From assembly GCA_013140765.1 (NCBI GenBank), contig JABFSE010000017.1, positions 1 to 64,000 on the forward strand: DNA of 64,000 bases, written 5' to 3'. Source of the DNA: Sulfuriferula sp. (lineage in GTDB: Bacteria > Pseudomonadota > Gammaproteobacteria > Burkholderiales > Sulfuriferulaceae). The notes beneath the pieces were generated by a model. It was not told the DNA's origin. It saw only the letters and a program-made list of their open reading frames with translations, and ran no database searches. Below are positions 35,523 through 47,526 of this stretch, one piece after another; position 1 is the first letter of the stretch; each line of letters begins with the position of its first letter. The position numbers and the translations under genes were made by a program.

Positions 35523-36032
35523 TTACTCCGTAATTTCGGCAACAGATTTGCCACGTTTAGCAGCAATTTCTGATGGTGTATTAACTTGCATCAAGCCATT
35601 GATAGTCGCACGAACCACATTATATGGGTTAGTTGAGCCTATACATTTAGCGAGGATGTTATGTACACCCATCACTTCAAATACTGCACGCATAGGACCA
35701 CCAGCGATAATACCAGTACCTTCAGAAGCAGGCTGCATGTAAACAACTGCCGCGCCATGACGACCGATAACAGCGTGATGCAAAGTACCGTTTTTCAAAT
35801 TGACTTTAGCCATCTTACGACGCGCTTCGTCCATCGCTTTTTGCACAGCAACAGGCACTTCACGTGACTTGCCTTTGCCCATACCAATACTACCGTCACC
35901 ATCACCAACTACTGTCAGTGCGGCGAAACCCAAAATACGACCACCTTTAACAACCTTGGTAACGCGATTTACTGCGACCATCTTTTCGCGTAAACCGTCA
36001 CTACTCTCTTGGTTAGTTTCTATCTTTGCCAT
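35523..36032 (-). CDS. rpsE: 30S ribosomal protein S5
   Basis: A 169-residue S5. An N-terminal double-stranded-RNA-binding fold ([20 protein letters not shown]) precedes the C-terminal domain ([19 protein letters not shown]). It shapes the mRNA entry and decoding fidelity. The spectinomycin-loop region looks intact. The gene lies between rplR and rpmD. Confidence 0.99.
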   Translation of the reverse strand: MAKIETNQESSDGLREKMVAVNRVTKVVKGGRILGFAALTVVGDGDGSIGMGKGKSREVPVAVQKAMDEARRKMAKVNLKNGTLHHAVIGRHGAAVVYMQPASEGTGIIAGGPMRAVFEVMGVHNILAKCIGSTNPYNVVRATINGLMQVNTPSEIAAKRGKSVAEITE

Positions 36033-36045
36033 TTGTACACCCCAA

Positions 36046-36399
36046 TTAGAAGTTCAGACCGTTTTCACGCGCTGCGTCAGCCAAGGCTTTAACGCGACCA
36101 TGATAACGGAAACCAGAACGGTCGAAAGCAACTTCAACGATACCAGCTTGTTTAGCTTTTTCAGCAATACGCTTGCCGACTAAAGTTGCCGCAGCAACGT
36201 TACCGCCATTCGCCAATTCTTTACGCACCTCAACTTCTACGCTGGACGCACTAGCCAAAACCTTACCACCAGTCGCATCAATAATTTGTGCGTAAATGTT
36301 GCAATTCGAACGGTAAACAACCAAACGAGTAGCCTTTTGATCTGCAATGCGGGCACGGGTTTTGCGTGCTCTGCGCAGACGCGCTGTATTCTTATCCAT
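36046..36399 (-). CDS. rplR: 50S ribosomal protein L18
   Basis: A 117-residue L18 ([18 protein letters not shown] ... [20 protein letters not shown]), the 5S rRNA-binding protein of the central protuberance. It has spc-operon position between rplF and rpsE. Confidence 0.99.
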   Translation of the reverse strand: MDKNTARLRRARKTRARIADQKATRLVVYRSNCNIYAQIIDATGGKVLASASSVEVEVRKELANGGNVAAATLVGKRIAEKAKQAGIVEVAFDRSGFRYHGRVKALADAARENGLNF

Positions 36400-36408
36400 G
36401 ATTCAACC

Positions 36409-36942
36409 TTATTTTTTCTTGGTTTCTTTAATCACAACCACTTCATCGGAATAACGCACACCCTTGCCTTTATATGGCTCTGGTTTACGATATGCGCGAA
36501 CGTCAGCAGCAACTTGACCTACTTTTTGTCTATCCATCCCTTTAATCAGGATTTCTGTCTGGGTAGGCGTTTCAACTTTGATACCTTCAGGCATTTTATG
36601 TGCGATAGGATGTGAGTAGCCCAAAGTCAGGTTCAGTGTATCGCCAGCAGCTTGCGCACGATAACCAACACCAACCAACTGGAGCTTACGCTCAAAGCCT
36701 TTAGTAACGCCCTGAACCATGTTCGCTAATAAAGCGCGCATCGTACCTGACATCGCATTTGCACGGATAGAATCATCAGCAGGGGCAAATGTTAACGTGT
36801 CGCCTTCTTGGGCAATAATCACATTAGCATTAGCAGCTTGCTCAAGCATACCCAATGGACCTTTAACTACCAACATAGCGGCGTTAATTGTTACTTCTAC
36901 ACCAGCAGGCAAAGCTACTGGATTTTTAGCTACACGAGACAT
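36409..36942 (-). CDS. rplF: 50S ribosomal protein L6
   Basis: A 177-residue L6 of two repeated domains ([56 protein letters not shown]). It sits at the base of the L7/L12 stalk. The gene follows rpsH by 12 bases. Confidence 0.99.
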   Translation of the reverse strand: MSRVAKNPVALPAGVEVTINAAMLVVKGPLGMLEQAANANVIIAQEGDTLTFAPADDSIRANAMSGTMRALLANMVQGVTKGFERKLQLVGVGYRAQAAGDTLNLTLGYSHPIAHKMPEGIKVETPTQTEILIKGMDRQKVGQVAADVRAYRKPEPYKGKGVRYSDEVVVIKETKKK

Positions 36943-36954
36943 TGCATTTCCTCA

Positions 36955-37350
36955 TCAAGCTACGATGCAAAGAACTTCGCCACCCACACCATTGGCGCGA
37001 GCTTTGCGGTCTGTCATTAACCCACCAGAGGTGGAAATAATGGCGATACCAAGTCCATTCATCACTTTTGGAAGTTCCTGGCTGCTTTTATAAATACGCA
37101 ACCCGGGACGGCTCACCCGCTCAATTTTCTCTATGACGGGACGACCTGCATAATACTTCAAACCTAATTGCAACTCAGGCTTGCCATTATTAGCATCTAC
37201 AGCGAAGTCGTCTATATAACCTTCGTCTTTCAAAACTGCAGCAATAGCCAATTTGACTTTAGAGCTAGGCATTTTAACGGTAGATTTCTCTACACTTTGG
37301 GCATTGCGGATACGCGTTAGCATATCTGCAATTGGATCACTCATACTCAT
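36955..37350 (-). CDS. rpsH: 30S ribosomal protein S8
   Basis: A 131-residue S8 ([21 protein letters not shown]-terminal [20 protein letters not shown]). It binds the central domain of 16S rRNA. In E. coli it represses the spc operon by binding mRNA near rplE; no such site was verified here. Confidence 0.99.
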   Translation of the reverse strand: MSMSDPIADMLTRIRNAQSVEKSTVKMPSSKVKLAIAAVLKDEGYIDDFAVDANNGKPELQLGLKYYAGRPVIEKIERVSRPGLRIYKSSQELPKVMNGLGIAIISTSGGLMTDRKARANGVGGEVLCIVA

Positions 37351-37365
37351 TCGATACTCTCCCGC

Positions 37366-37671
37366 TTACCAGCTGGCCTTAACCATACCTGGCACTTCAC
37401 CACGCATAGCGTGTTCACGCAATTTAATGCGACCCAGACCAAATTTGCTGAATACGCCACGTGGACGACCCGTCAATTCACAACGGTTACGCAAACGCAC
37501 AGGACTTGCGTCACGCGGCAGTTTTTGTAATTTCAGACGCGCTTCAAAACGCACATCATCGGATAATTCAGCATTCGCAATAGTAGCCATCAGTTCAGCA
37601 CGTTTAGCAGCAAATTTTGCTACCGTAGCACGACGCTTTTTATCGCGGTTAATCAGAGCAAGTTTTGCCAT
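37366..37671 (-). CDS. rpsN: 30S ribosomal protein S14, zinc-free long form
   Basis: A 101-residue S14 from [20 protein letters not shown]; a longer reading frame starting upstream is rejected on family length. It lacks the paired CxxC zinc motif of short S14 proteins. Only one Cys ([12 protein letters not shown]) remains. S14 of the small-subunit head is encoded here between rplE and rpsH. Confidence 0.98.
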   Translation of the reverse strand: MAKLALINRDKKRRATVAKFAAKRAELMATIANAELSDDVRFEARLKLQKLPRDASPVRLRNRCELTGRPRGVFSKFGLGRIKLREHAMRGEVPGMVKASW

Positions 37672-37678
37672 GATATCC

Positions 37679-38218
37679 TCAGTTCTTAAATGGAAACTTA
37701 AATGCAGCAAGCAAAGCACGCGCTTCAGCATCCGTTTTCGCAGTTGTAGTAATGGTAATGTTCATACCACGCAAAGCGTCGATTTTGTCATATTCGATTT
37801 CAGGGAATATGATTTGCTCGCGCACACCCATGTTGTAGTTACCGCGACCATCAAATGACTTACCAGACAAACCACGGAAGTCACGAATACGCGGAATCGC
37901 AACAGTTACCAAACGATCGAGAAACTCGAACATACGCTCACGGCGCAAAGTAACCATACAACCAACAGGATAATCATCACGAATTTTGAAACCCGCGATT
38001 GATTTCTTAGATTTGGTCACAACAGGTTTTTGACCAGCAATCTTCTGCATATCACCAACAGCATGATCCATCACTTTTTTATCAGCAACCGCTTCACCCA
38101 CACCCATATTCAGCGTGATTTTATCAATAGCGGGCACTTCCATCACAGACTTATAACCGAACTGCTTAACCAGCTCAGGCACTACCGTGTTGACATAAAA
38201 CTCTTGTAAACGAGCCAT
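37679..38218 (-). CDS. rplE: 50S ribosomal protein L5
   Basis: A 179-residue L5 ([54 protein letters not shown]). It binds 5S rRNA and contacts P-site tRNA and S13. The gene lies between rplX and rpsN. Confidence 0.99.
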   Translation of the reverse strand: MARLQEFYVNTVVPELVKQFGYKSVMEVPAIDKITLNMGVGEAVADKKVMDHAVGDMQKIAGQKPVVTKSKKSIAGFKIRDDYPVGCMVTLRRERMFEFLDRLVTVAIPRIRDFRGLSGKSFDGRGNYNMGVREQIIFPEIEYDKIDALRGMNITITTTAKTDAEARALLAAFKFPFKN

Positions 38219-38227
38219 TATAATTCC

Positions 38228-38545
38228 TTAAATATCGACGACTTCGTTGGTAGATTTGAAAATACGGACTTTACGACCATCTTCCAAAAACTTAAAACCA
38301 ACGCGATCAGCACGCTGAGTAGCGGAATTAAATAACGCGATGTTAGAAATTTGGATAGGCATTTCCTTAACCAAAATACCACCCGCATCACCTTTAACTG
38401 GATTAGGTTTAACGTGTTTCTTGACTGTATTTACACCCTCAACCATGAGATGAGTAGCACTCTTTACAGCCAATACAGCACCGCGCCTACCTTTATCTTT
38501 ACCTGCAATAACAATCACGTTATCGCCTTTACGTATTTTGTTCAC
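38228..38545 (-). CDS. rplX: 50S ribosomal protein L24
   Basis: A 105-residue L24 with a KOW motif ([19 protein letters not shown]), an early assembly protein near the tunnel exit. It follows rplN by 9 bases. Confidence 0.99.
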   Translation of the reverse strand: MNKIRKGDNVIVIAGKDKGRRGAVLAVKSATHLMVEGVNTVKKHVKPNPVKGDAGGILVKEMPIQISNIALFNSATQRADRVGFKFLEDGRKVRIFKSTNEVVDI

Positions 38546-38554
38546 GCAACCCCC

Positions 38555-38923
38555 TTATAGCACTTCTGGCGCTAATGAAACGATTTTCATAAACCGTTCA
38601 GTACGCAATTCGCGGGTGACTGGTCCAAAAATGCGCGTACCAATTGGCTCTAATTTGTTATTCAACAATACCGCAGCATTGCCATCAAACTTAACTAAAG
38701 AACCATCAGGACGACGAACACCTTTAGCCGTACGCACCACAACAGCATTATAAACGTCACCTTTTTTAACGCGCCCGCGAGGAGCAGCGTCTTTAATAGC
38801 AACTTTAATAATGTCACCGATGCCTGCATAGCGACGCTTAGAGCCACCCAATACTTTGATGCACATCACAGAACGCGCACCAGTATTGTCAGCCACATCT
38901 AATCTAGACTGCATTTGTATCAT
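38555..38923 (-). CDS. rplN: 50S ribosomal protein L14
   Basis: A 122-residue L14 ([40 protein letters not shown]) at the subunit interface. It is the first gene of the spc operon; the 135-base gap ahead of it contains a strong promoter. Confidence 0.99.
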   Translation of the reverse strand: MIQMQSRLDVADNTGARSVMCIKVLGGSKRRYAGIGDIIKVAIKDAAPRGRVKKGDVYNAVVVRTAKGVRRPDGSLVKFDGNAAVLLNNKLEPIGTRIFGPVTRELRTERFMKIVSLAPEVL

Positions 38924-39026
38924 TTAATAAATCTCCAACTTAACCCGTCGAGCCAGTTTCCTGTCAAGACAGTTAGTTTTGGACCCGTACGGGCAGATGC
39001 TGTTTCCAGCAGGACGAAAGCAAAAG

Positions 39027-39055
39027 AGTATAACAGCACTTATCTAAAAGCGCAA
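39027..39055 (-). promoter_or_regulatory. spc-operon promoter ahead of rplN
   Basis: On the minus strand TTGCGC (39050-39055) is followed by a 17-base spacer and TATACT (39027-39032). The -35 box starts just past the rpsQ stop, and about 104 bases of leader precede rplN. This matches the location of the spc promoter in E. coli. Confidence 0.8.
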
Positions 39056-39058
39056 CTA

Positions 39059-39328
39059 TTATACGCCAGCAGCTTTAGATATAAGTTTAGTAACCAACCA
39101 AGTTTTGGTTTTTGACAACGGTTTACTTTCTTCTATCACCACCATATCGCCTTCATGGTAATCATTGTTTTGATCATGCGCATGATATTTCTTTGAACGA
39201 CGAATAACTTTACCCAATACTGGGTGTTTTACTTTACGCTCAACCAAAACGGTAACAGTCTTGTCCATTTTGTCACTGACAACACGACCCATCATGCTGC
39301 GAACAACTTTATTTTCAGTCATGCTCAT
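39059..39328 (-). CDS. rpsQ: 30S ribosomal protein S17
   Basis: An 89-residue S17 OB-fold protein ([40 protein letters not shown]). It is the last gene of the S10 operon and overlaps rpmC by 4 bases (ATGA). Its stop is adjacent to the spc promoter. Confidence 0.99.
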   Translation of the reverse strand: MSMTENKVVRSMMGRVVSDKMDKTVTVLVERKVKHPVLGKVIRRSKKYHAHDQNNDYHEGDMVVIEESKPLSKTKTWLVTKLISKAAGV

Positions 39329-39531
39329 TTGCTCACCGCTTTCAGTTCATTTTGGCGCAACACAGTACGGGCACGCGCAATACTTTTACGCAACTTGCCC
39401 AATTCACTGGTTTTATTGGTTTGCTGAGTTGCAACTTGCATACGCAAGCCGAACTGAGCACGCAATAATTCAATCAATTCCAATTTAACTTCTGCCGTGG
39501 ATTTAGCACGCAATTCGCTAGCTTTCATCAT
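39325..39531 (-). CDS. rpmC: 50S ribosomal protein L29
   Basis: A 68-residue L29 ([20 protein letters not shown]), a two-helix protein at the tunnel exit near the SRP docking site. Its start overlaps the rplP stop by one base; the second ATG is an equally possible start. Confidence 0.98.
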   Translation of the reverse strand: MMKASELRAKSTAEVKLELIELLRAQFGLRMQVATQQTNKTSELGKLRKSIARARTVLRQNELKAVSK

Positions 39532-39947
39532 TAGCCACCTATCATTCTAGTTACAAAAGTAGTTTGAATTGGCAATTTAGCAGCGGCAAGACGGAAAGCC
39601 TCACGTGCAATTACTTCATCAACACCATCCATCTCGTAAAGCATTTTACCAGGCTGAATTTCAGCTACGTAATACTCTGGATTACCTTTACCGTTACCCA
39701 TACGTACTTCAGCAGGCTTTTCCGAGATAGGTTTATCTGGGAAAATGCGTATCCAAATACGACCACCACGTTTGATATAACGTGTCATCGCACGGCGAGC
39801 CGCTTCAATTTGACGCGCTGTCAAACGACCGCGCCCCAAAGCCTTCAAACCGAAATCGCCAAAGCTGACTTTGTTACCACGGGTAGCGATACCCGTGTTA
39901 CGACCTTTTTGTTCTTTGCGGTATTTTCTTCTAGCTGGCTGTAGCAT
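39531..39947 (-). CDS. rplP: 50S ribosomal protein L16
   Basis: A 138-residue L16 ([40 protein letters not shown]-x-FR near the C-terminus). It organises the A-site region of 23S rRNA. Its first 17 bases overlap the end of rpsC. Confidence 0.99.
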   Translation of the reverse strand: MLQPARRKYRKEQKGRNTGIATRGNKVSFGDFGLKALGRGRLTARQIEAARRAMTRYIKRGGRIWIRIFPDKPISEKPAEVRMGNGKGNPEYYVAEIQPGKMLYEMDGVDEVIAREAFRLAAAKLPIQTTFVTRMIGG

Positions 39948-40641
39948 GTTTTGCTCCTGGCTTTCTTACGCGTTTCTCTGGTTCGCTAGGCGCAACAACA
40001 GCTTGTTCGCCATGAGCCAACATATCACCTTTATAAACCCAAACTTTAACGCCAATAATGCCGTAAGTAGTAAGTGCTTCATAAAACCCATAATCAATAT
40101 CAGCACGCAATGTATGCAAAGGCACACGACCTTCACGATACCATTCTGTACGCGCGATTTCAGCACCATTCAAACGACCAGAGCTCATGATTTTGATACC
40201 TTGAGCACCAAGACGCATTGCGTTTTGCATAGCACGTTTCATCGCACGACGGAACATGATGCGCTTTTCTAACTGACCAGCAATGTTAGCTGCGATCAAT
40301 TGCGCATCAATTTCAGGCTTACGCACTTCTTCAATGTTGACGTGCACAGGCACGGCCATCATTTTTTGCAACTGCGCTTTTAAGATTTCGATATCTTCGC
40401 CTTTTTTACCAATCACGATGCCTGGACGGGCACTGTGTATGGTAATACGTGCGTTCTTAGCTGGACGCTCAATCACAATTTTGCTGACTGATGCGTTAGC
40501 CAATTTCTTTTTCAGAAATGTGCGAACTTTAATGTCTTCGTTTAACGTAGCTGCAAAGTCGTGGCTATTAGCAAACCATTTGGAACTCCAGTTACGCGTA
40601 ACGCAAAGACGAAAACCTATTGGATGTATCTTCTGTCCCAT
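39931..40641 (-). CDS. rpsC: 30S ribosomal protein S3
   Basis: A 236-residue S3 ([20 protein letters not shown]) with a KH domain ([18 protein letters not shown]) and the C-terminal S3 domain. It forms part of the mRNA entry helicase. It has S10-operon order after rplV. Confidence 0.99.
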   Translation of the reverse strand: MGQKIHPIGFRLCVTRNWSSKWFANSHDFAATLNEDIKVRTFLKKKLANASVSKIVIERPAKNARITIHSARPGIVIGKKGEDIEILKAQLQKMMAVPVHVNIEEVRKPEIDAQLIAANIAGQLEKRIMFRRAMKRAMQNAMRLGAQGIKIMSSGRLNGAEIARTEWYREGRVPLHTLRADIDYGFYEALTTYGIIGVKVWVYKGDMLAHGEQAVVAPSEPEKRVRKPGAKHATAS

Positions 40642-40650
40642 TACCGTTCC

Positions 40651-40986
40651 TTATTCGTCGCCGACTGTCACAGCAATATGACAAGTCTGTTTAATAATAC
40701 GATTACCACGACCCTTAGCACGAGCCATGAAACGCTTCATAGAAGGACCTTCATCCACTGTGATAGTCGCGACTTTTAATTCGTCAATATCAGCACCTTC
40801 ATTATGCTCAGCATTCGCAATAGCAGAATTCAAGACTTTCTTGATAACAACCGCACCTTTTTTAGGGCTAAAAGCCAAAAGATTTAGTGCTTGATCAACA
40901 GGCAAGCCACGAATTTGATCAGCCACTAAGCGTGCTTTTTGTGCTGATAAATGCGTGCCGCGTAAAATAGCAGAAACTTTCATCAT
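40651..40986 (-). CDS. rplV: 50S ribosomal protein L22
   Basis: A 111-residue L22 ([39 protein letters not shown]) whose hairpin lines the exit tunnel. The frame starts with two ATG codons. The hairpin tip shows no deletion, so no macrolide-resistance signature is apparent. Confidence 0.99.
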   Translation of the reverse strand: MMKVSAILRGTHLSAQKARLVADQIRGLPVDQALNLLAFSPKKGAVVIKKVLNSAIANAEHNEGADIDELKVATITVDEGPSMKRFMARAKGRGNRIIKQTCHIAVTVGDE

Positions 40987-40992
40987 AGGCTC

Positions 40993-41268
40993 CTATTTTT
41001 TCGCTTTCTTATCAGCCACATGGCCTCTAAAAGTACGGGTCAAAGAAAACTCACCTAATTTATGACCTACCATGTTTTCAGAAACAAAAACAGGTATGTG
41101 CATCTTACCGTTATGAACTGCAATGGTAAGACCAATAAAGTCAGGTAAAACTGTTGAACGACGTGACCAAGTTTTAATTGGACGCTTGTCGTTGATTGCG
41201 CGTGCAGCCTCAACCTTTTTTTGCAGGTGCGCGTCAACAAACGGACCTTTTTTAATCGAACGTGGCAT
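40993..41268 (-). CDS. rpsS: 30S ribosomal protein S19
   Basis: A 91-residue S19 ([38 protein letters not shown]) of the small-subunit head, partner of S13. It lies between rplB and rplV. Confidence 0.99.
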   Translation of the reverse strand: MPRSIKKGPFVDAHLQKKVEAARAINDKRPIKTWSRRSTVLPDFIGLTIAVHNGKMHIPVFVSENMVGHKLGEFSLTRTFRGHVADKKAKK

Positions 41269-41281
41269 AGCTTATGACCTT

Positions 41282-42109
41282 TTAACGTTTATGACGACTA
41301 CGCACAATCATACCGCTAGTGCGTTTGTTGTTACGGGTACGGTAGCCCTTAGCAGGCACACCCCATGGACTAACAGGATGACGACCCGCTGCGGTTTTAC
41401 CTTCACCACCACCGTGTGGGTGATCAACTGGGTTCATAACCACACCACGAACGGTAGGTCTGATACCACGCCAACGATTTGCACCCGCTTTACCGATAGA
41501 ACGCAATGAATGCTCTTCATTACCCACTTCACCGATAGTTGCGCGGCAATCCACGTGCACCTTGCGAATTTCACCAGAGCGTAAACGCAGTTGCGCGTAG
41601 ATGCCTTCACGCGCTAATAATTGCGCTGAAGTACCTGCAGAACGCGCAATTTGCGCACCCTTGCCAGGCATCATCTCGATGCAGTGCACCGTGCTACCGA
41701 CTGGAATGTTACGCAACGGCAAAGCATTACCTGCTTTAATCGGCGCGTCAGAACCATTCATCACTTGCATACCAGCCACTATGCCTTTAGGGGCAATAAT
41801 GTAAGCACGCTCACCATCGGCATAGCACAACAACGCTAAGTTTGCAGAACGGTTAGGATCATATTCCAGACGCTCAACTTTAGCAGGCACGCCGTCTTTA
41901 TTGCGACGGAAATCTACTAAGCGATAATGCTGTTTATGTCCACCACCCATATGACGGGTAGTGATATGACCATTGTTATTACGACCAGCCGTTTTGGTTT
42001 TACGTGCAAGTAATGAAGCAACTGGCTTGCCTTTATGCAAACCTGGTGTCACTACTTTCACTAACGAACGGCGGCCAGGGGATGTTGGTTTTACTTTAAT
42101 AAGTGCCAT
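41282..42109 (-). CDS. rplB: 50S ribosomal protein L2
   Basis: A 275-residue L2 ([40 protein letters not shown]). The conserved histidine of the [12 protein letters not shown] loop near the peptidyl-transferase centre is present. The gene follows rplW. Confidence 0.99.
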   Translation of the reverse strand: MALIKVKPTSPGRRSLVKVVTPGLHKGKPVASLLARKTKTAGRNNNGHITTRHMGGGHKQHYRLVDFRRNKDGVPAKVERLEYDPNRSANLALLCYADGERAYIIAPKGIVAGMQVMNGSDAPIKAGNALPLRNIPVGSTVHCIEMMPGKGAQIARSAGTSAQLLAREGIYAQLRLRSGEIRKVHVDCRATIGEVGNEEHSLRSIGKAGANRWRGIRPTVRGVVMNPVDHPHGGGEGKTAAGRHPVSPWGVPAKGYRTRNNKRTSGMIVRSRHKR

Positions 42110-42118
42110 GTTTTACTC

Positions 42119-42430
42119 CTACTGACCCGCCGCAAAGTTAATCTCTTGCCCAGGTTTCAGGCACACAAATGCTTTTTTCCAATCGCTACGACGACCCATG
42201 AAACGACCGAAACGCTTTTGTTTACCTTTAACAACAAGCATGTTTACGCTACTAACTTCGACCTTGAAAAGCATTTCTACAGCAGCTTTAACTTCAGGCT
42301 TAGTTGCATCTGGGCAAACGCGAAATATCACTTGCTCGTGCTTGTCAGCAACGTAGGTGCTTTTTTCGGAAATTTGCGGCGCAAGGATGACTTGCAATAA
42401 ACGCGCATCGCTAAACTTTAATGTACTCAT
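42119..42430 (-). CDS. rplW: 50S ribosomal protein L23
   Basis: A 103-residue L23 ([39 protein letters not shown]), docking site for trigger factor and SRP. Its start overlaps rplD by 4 bases. Confidence 0.99.
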   Translation of the reverse strand: MSTLKFSDARLLQVILAPQISEKSTYVADKHEQVIFRVCPDATKPEVKAAVEMLFKVEVSSVNMLVVKGKQKRFGRFMGRRSDWKKAFVCLKPGQEINFAAGQ

Positions 42431-43050
42431 GCCAACATCTCCTCTACTGCTTTTACAGCCGCACTAGTCATCAAAACACGACCAAAGCGAACCATGCTAA
42501 CAGGATCTATATGACGCGGCTCAACTATCATTACGTTAGGTAAATTGCGTGAAGCCATCCACAAATCGTCACTTAAGTCATCTGTCACTATCAGAACACG
42601 CTTATCAAAACCCATGGCTTTTAATTTAGCAGCCAGCAATTTTGTTTTAGGTGCTTCAACAGTTAAAGACTCAATCACGCTCAAACTACCTTCACTAACT
42701 AGCTTGGAGAAAATCGAAGCCAAACCAGCGCGGTACATTTTACGGTTTACTTTTTGTGAGAAATTCTCATCAGGACTATTAGGGAAAGCACGACCACCCC
42801 CACGCCAGATAGGACTAGAAGTCATACCAGAACGGGCACGACCTGTACCTTTTTGGTTCCAAGGCTTCTTAGTACTATGATGCACAGTACGACGATCTTT
42901 TTGTGCACGATCACCACTGCGGGCATTTGCCATATACGCAGTAACAACCTGATGCACCAAAGCCTCATTATATTCACGACCGAACAAAGCATCCGAAGCA
43001 ACCAATGCAGCTGCGTCTTGACCTTTATCGTTAATCATTTTAAGTTCCAT
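42427..43050 (-). CDS. rplD: 50S ribosomal protein L4
   Basis: A 207-residue L4 ([37 protein letters not shown]). The tunnel loop is complete. In E. coli L4 is the autogenous regulator of the S10 operon. It shares one base with the rplC stop. Confidence 0.99.
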   Translation of the reverse strand: MELKMINDKGQDAAALVASDALFGREYNEALVHQVVTAYMANARSGDRAQKDRRTVHHSTKKPWNQKGTGRARSGMTSSPIWRGGGRAFPNSPDENFSQKVNRKMYRAGLASIFSKLVSEGSLSVIESLTVEAPKTKLLAAKLKAMGFDKRVLIVTDDLSDDLWMASRNLPNVMIVEPRHIDPVSMVRFGRVLMTSAAVKAVEEMLA

Positions 43051-43694
43051 TACGCACCTACCTTCACGCTAGGGCGAACAACTACGTGACCGCCTTTAGA
43101 ACCAGGAACAGCACCTTTCACCAATATCAATTGGCGTTCGGTATCAATACGCACCACTTCCAGCTTTTGCACAGTACGTTGCACCGCACCCAACTGACCC
43201 GCCATGCGCTTACCTGGGAAAACACGACCAGGATCTTGTGCTTGACCGATAGAGCCAGGCGTATTATGTGAACGTGAGTTACCATGACTGGCACGGTTAG
43301 AAGAGAAGTGATGACGTTTAATTACGCCTGCGAAACCTTTACCCAAGGTCGTACCAGTTACATCAACTAACTGACCAGCTTGGAAAATTTCTACGCTCAC
43401 TACGTTACCAGCCACTAGCGCAGGTGCTTCAGTTGCAGGCAAACGAAATTCTTTTAACAAACGACCCGCTTCAACACCCGCTTTCGCTAAATGCCCAGCA
43501 GCCGCTTTAGTAACACGACTTGCGCGACGCACACCAAAAGCAACCTGAACTGCGTTATAACCATCAGTTTCAGTTGTTTTGATTTGGGTCACGCGGTTAT
43601 TCGACACGTCCAGCACCGTCACAGGGATAGTAGTACCATCCTCTGCAAACAGGCGAGTCATGCCAATCTTACGACCGACGAGTCCTAAACTCAT
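43050..43694 (-). CDS. rplC: 50S ribosomal protein L3
   Basis: A 214-residue L3 ([56 protein letters not shown]). The conserved Gln-containing segment modified by PrmB in enterobacteria is present. A 91-base gap to rpsJ contains a small CCAAGA/TCTTGG hairpin near 43746-43763. Confidence 0.99.
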   Translation of the reverse strand: MSLGLVGRKIGMTRLFAEDGTTIPVTVLDVSNNRVTQIKTTETDGYNAVQVAFGVRRASRVTKAAAGHLAKAGVEAGRLLKEFRLPATEAPALVAGNVVSVEIFQAGQLVDVTGTTLGKGFAGVIKRHHFSSNRASHGNSRSHNTPGSIGQAQDPGRVFPGKRMAGQLGAVQRTVQKLEVVRIDTERQLILVKGAVPGSKGGHVVVRPSVKVGA

Positions 43695-43785
43695 TTTTCT
43701 ATCCTTAACAAAAAGGCGCTGATTACAATTGACCAGCTTATATCACCAAGAAAACCGTCTTGGCGCGGAATTACTAAACCGAATA

Positions 43786-44094
43786 CTAAACTTTAATTTC
43801 CACTTCAACACCAGCTGGCAAATCCAGCTTCATCAACGCATCCACTGTTTTATCAGTAGGGTCGATAATATCCATCAAACGCAAATGCGTGCGGATTTCA
43901 AACTGATCGCGAGATGTTTTGTTAACGTGAGGTGAACGCAATACGTCAAAACGTTCAATTGATGTAGGTAAAGGTACTGGACCTTTAACAACCGCGCCAG
44001 TGCGCTTTGCTGTTTCGACTATCTCTAACGCTGACTGATCGATCAAACGATAGTCAAAAGCCTTGAGACGAATGCGAATTTTTTGATTTTTCAT
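43786..44094 (-). CDS. rpsJ: 30S ribosomal protein S10 / NusE
   Basis: A 102-residue S10 ([40 protein letters not shown]), also the NusE partner of NusB and NusG in antitermination. It is the first gene of the S10 operon, 78 bases after tufA, with a promoter-like sequence in that gap. Confidence 0.99.
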   Translation of the reverse strand: MKNQKIRIRLKAFDYRLIDQSALEIVETAKRTGAVVKGPVPLPTSIERFDVLRSPHVNKTSRDQFEIRTHLRLMDIIDPTDKTVDALMKLDLPAGVEVEIKV

Positions 44095-44127
44095 AACTAC
44101 ACCTTAAAGAGCAGAACATCAAATACG

Positions 44128-44152
44128 AAAGGGCGGAATTATACCGCCCTTT
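44128..44152. terminator. Hairpin between tufA and rpsJ, possible attenuator
   Basis: A 9-bp perfect stem, AAAGGGCGG (44128-44136) with CCGCCCTTT (44144-44152), and a 7-base loop. Only three T residues follow on the minus strand, so termination is probably partial. Its loop contains the -10 box of the rpsJ promoter candidate. Confidence 0.6.
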
Positions 44153-44166
44153 ATCAATTACGGCAA
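44138..44166 (-). promoter_or_regulatory. S10-operon promoter between tufA and rpsJ
   Basis: On the minus strand TTGCCG (44161-44166), a 17-base spacer and a perfect TATAAT (44138-44143) lie about 45 bases before the rpsJ start. The -10 box lies in the loop of a hairpin in the tufA tail. Confidence 0.75.
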
Positions 44167-44172
44167 CACTAT

Positions 44173-45363
44173 TTATTCAATAACTTTAGCGACCACACCT
44201 GCACCGACAGTACGACCACCTTCACGGATAGCGAAGCGTAAGCCTTCTTCCATCGCGATTGGAGCGATTAGGGCAACTGATACGGATACGTTGTCGCCTG
44301 GCATGACCATTTCTGTGCCTTCTGGCAAGTCAACTGCACCCGTTACGTCGGTGGTGCGGAAGTAGAATTGTGGACGGTAGCCATTGAAGAATGGGGTATG
44401 ACGACCACCTTCGTCTTTTGATAAGACGTAGATTTCTGCGCTGAATTTGGTGTGTGGTTTGATTGAACCTGGCTTTGCCAAGACTTGACCACGCTCTACG
44501 TCTTCACGTTTGGTACCGCGTAGCAGTAAGCCGACGTTGTCGCCTGCTTGACCTTGGTCTAGCAGTTTGCGGAACATTTCTACGCCTGTGCAGGTGGTTT
44601 TGACGGTTGCTTTTAAGCCGATGATTTCAACTTCTTCACCTACTTTGACGATGCCGCGTTCAATACGTCCTGTTACGACGGTGCCACGACCTGAGATGGA
44701 GAATACGTCTTCTACTGGCATGAGGAATGCGCCGTCTATTGCGCGTTCTGGTTCTGGGATGTAGCTGTCGAGTGCATCGGCTAAGCGGAAGATGGAGGCT
44801 TCGCCGATTTCGGTTTGGTCGCCTTCCAAGGCTTTTAGTGCTGAGCCTGTGATGACTGGGGTGTCGTCACCCGGGAAGTCGTATTTGACTAGCAGTTCGC
44901 GTATTTCCATTTCTACTAGTTCTAGCAGTTCTGCGTCGTCAACCATGTCGGCTTTGTTCATGTAAACGATGATGTAGGGTACGCCTACTTGACGCGCTAA
45001 CAGGATGTGTTCGCGTGTCTGTGGCATAGGACCATCAGCGGCGGATACAACTAAAATTGCGCCGTCCATTTGCGCCGCACCAGTAATCATGTTTTTGATG
45101 TAATCAGCATGGCCTGGGCAGTCTACGTGGGCGTAGTGGCGCTTTTCTGTTTCGTATTCGACGTGCGAGGTGTTGATGGTGATACCACGTGCTTTTTCTT
45201 CTGGCGCTGAGTCAATATCTGCGTAGTTCTTGGCTTCTCCACCGAATTTCTTCGATAAGATGGTCGCAATCGCCGCCGTTAATGTGGTTTTACCGTGATC
45301 AACGTGACCTATCGTGCCTACGTTGACGTGTGGCTTGGTACGCTCAAACTTGCCTTTTGCCAT
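44173..45363 (-). CDS. tufA: Elongation factor Tu, copy A (str operon)
   Basis: A 396-residue EF-Tu with GTPase motifs [14 protein letters not shown] and NKAD, identical in protein sequence to the copy at 60542-61732. It delivers aminoacyl-tRNA to the ribosome. It follows fusA by 25 bases. I count seven silent base differences from the other copy, all in the first 300 and last few bases of the gene. Confidence 0.99.
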   Translation of the reverse strand: MAKGKFERTKPHVNVGTIGHVDHGKTTLTAAIATILSKKFGGEAKNYADIDSAPEEKARGITINTSHVEYETEKRHYAHVDCPGHADYIKNMITGAAQMDGAILVVSAADGPMPQTREHILLARQVGVPYIIVYMNKADMVDDAELLELVEMEIRELLVKYDFPGDDTPVITGSALKALEGDQTEIGEASIFRLADALDSYIPEPERAIDGAFLMPVEDVFSISGRGTVVTGRIERGIVKVGEEVEIIGLKATVKTTCTGVEMFRKLLDQGQAGDNVGLLLRGTKREDVERGQVLAKPGSIKPHTKFSAEIYVLSKDEGGRHTPFFNGYRPQFYFRTTDVTGAVDLPEGTEMVMPGDNVSVSVALIAPIAMEEGLRFAIREGGRTVGAGVVAKVIE

Positions 45364-45388
45364 GATCTAATTCCTTTAATAAATAAGT

Positions 45389-47479
45389 TTATTTCTTGTT
45401 AATAATTGATTCGGTAACGTTTTTAGGTGCTTCAGCGTAATGCTTGAATTCCATGCTGTAAGTTGCACGACCTTGGCTCATAGAGCGCACTGTCGTTGAG
45501 TAACCAAACATCTCTGCCAATGGCACTTCTGCTTTAATTACTTTACCGCTAGGCGTATCGTCCATACCTTGAATGATACCGCGACGAGATGACAAATCAC
45601 CCATCACATCACCCATGTAGTCTTCAGGCGTTTCTACTTCAACTGCCATCATAGGCTCTAACAACACTGGATTTGCTTTACGCATACCATCTTTGAAACC
45701 CATAGAAGCCGCCATTTTGAAAGCGTTTTCATTGGAGTCAACGTCATGATATGAACCATCAAACAGCGTAACTTTAACGTCAACAACAGGGAAACCTGCC
45801 AACACGCCATTAGGCAATGTTTCACGCAAACCTTTTTCAACTGCAGGGATAAATTCACGCGGCACTGTACCACCTTTAATCGCGTCAACGAATTCAAAGC
45901 CTTTACCTTGTTCGTTTGGTTCCATTTTCAACCAAACATGACCGTATTGACCTTTACCACCAGACTGCTTAACGAACTTACCTTCAACTTCAACCGCTTT
46001 ACGTATCGCTTCACGGTAAGCTACTTGAGGCGCACCCACGTTAGCCTCAACGTTAAATTCACGACGCATACGATCAACCAGAATTTCTAAGTGCAACTCG
46101 CCCATACCAGAAATAATAGTTTGACCTGTTTCTTCGTCAGTACGGACACGGAAAGATGGGTCTTCTTGCGCCAAACGATTCAACGCCATACCCATTTTTT
46201 CTTGGTCAGCTTTAGTTTTTGGCTCAACAGCAACGTGAATAACTGGCTCTGGGAATATCATACGTTCCAAGATAATCGTTTTATTCAAGTCACACAATGT
46301 ATCGCCTGTGGTTGCCTCTTTCAGACCAACCGCAGCAGCAATATCACCTGCCAATACCTCTTTAATTTCAGCACGTTGATTCGCGTGCATTTGCAAAATA
46401 CGACCGATGCGTTCTTTTTTGCCCTTAATTGGGTTATATACAGACTCACCCGAATTAAGCTTGCCCGAATACACGCGGAAGAATATCAATTGACCCACAA
46501 ATGGATCGGTCATGATTTTGAACGCCAACGCCGCAAATGGCTCATTGTCGTCAGCCTTACGCAAACCTTGCGTACCATCTTCCAATTCACCTGAAACAGG
46601 TGGGATGTCGATAGGCGAAGGCAAGTAATCGATAACAGCATCCAACATAGCCTGCACGCCTTTATTCTTAAAGGCTGAACCACACATCATCGGCATGATT
46701 TCGCTAGCAATGGTACGTGTGCGCAGTGCCGATTTAATTTCAGCTTCTGACAAATCACCTTCTTCTAGGTATTTATCCATCAACTCTTCAGTTGCTTCAG
46801 CCGCCGCTTCAACCATTTTTTCGCGCCATGAAACACATTCATCCAACAAGTCTGCTGGAATTGGGCGCTCTTCAAATTTCATACCCTGAGTACTGTCGTC
46901 CCAGAAAATGGCTTTCATTTTCACCAAATCAACCACACCTGCGAAATTCTCTTCAGCGCCGATAGGGATTTGTATAGGAATCACATTTGCCTTCAAACGG
47001 GTACGCATTTGCTCGTACACCTTCATGAAGTTCGCACCAGTCCGGTCCATTTTATTAACAAACGCCAAACGCGGAACGCCGTACTTGTTAGCTTGACGCC
47101 ATACGGTTTCAGACTGAGGCTGTACACCACCTACCGCGCAGTAAACCATACATGCGCCATCCAACACACGCATAGAACGCTCAACTTCAATGGTGAAGTC
47201 AACGTGCCCTGGGGTATCAATAATGTTGATATGGTGCTCTGGGTAGTTATTATCCATGCCTTTCCAGAAACAAGTTGTTGCCGCTGAGGTGATAGTGATA
47301 CCACGCTCCTGCTCTTGTTCCATCCAGTCCATGGTTGCCGCACCATCATGCACCTCACCAATTTTGTGAGATACACCTGTGTAATACAGGATGCGTTCAG
47401 TAGTCGTTGTTTTACCAGCGTCAATATGTGCGCTGATACCAATGTTACGATAACGTTCTATAGGAGTTTTACGTGCCAC
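45389..47479 (-). CDS. fusA: Elongation factor G
   Basis: A 696-residue translocase ([32 protein letters not shown]), with the five-domain layout and the C-terminal segment [11 protein letters not shown]. Its place between rpsG and tufA is that of the str operon. No fusidic-acid-resistance feature was assessed. Confidence 0.99.
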   Translation of the reverse strand: MARKTPIERYRNIGISAHIDAGKTTTTERILYYTGVSHKIGEVHDGAATMDWMEQEQERGITITSAATTCFWKGMDNNYPEHHINIIDTPGHVDFTIEVERSMRVLDGACMVYCAVGGVQPQSETVWRQANKYGVPRLAFVNKMDRTGANFMKVYEQMRTRLKANVIPIQIPIGAEENFAGVVDLVKMKAIFWDDSTQGMKFEERPIPADLLDECVSWREKMVEAAAEATEELMDKYLEEGDLSEAEIKSALRTRTIASEIMPMMCGSAFKNKGVQAMLDAVIDYLPSPIDIPPVSGELEDGTQGLRKADDNEPFAALAFKIMTDPFVGQLIFFRVYSGKLNSGESVYNPIKGKKERIGRILQMHANQRAEIKEVLAGDIAAAVGLKEATTGDTLCDLNKTIILERMIFPEPVIHVAVEPKTKADQEKMGMALNRLAQEDPSFRVRTDEETGQTIISGMGELHLEILVDRMRREFNVEANVGAPQVAYREAIRKAVEVEGKFVKQSGGKGQYGHVWLKMEPNEQGKGFEFVDAIKGGTVPREFIPAVEKGLRETLPNGVLAGFPVVDVKVTLFDGSYHDVDSNENAFKMAASMGFKDGMRKANPVLLEPMMAVEVETPEDYMGDVMGDLSSRRGIIQGMDDTPSGKVIKAEVPLAEMFGYSTTVRSMSQGRATYSMEFKHYAEAPKNVTESIINKK

Positions 47480-47526
47480 TTTTTTGCTACCCAGTTAATA
47501 CTGCCAGCATCAAGCTGGCAGTGATA

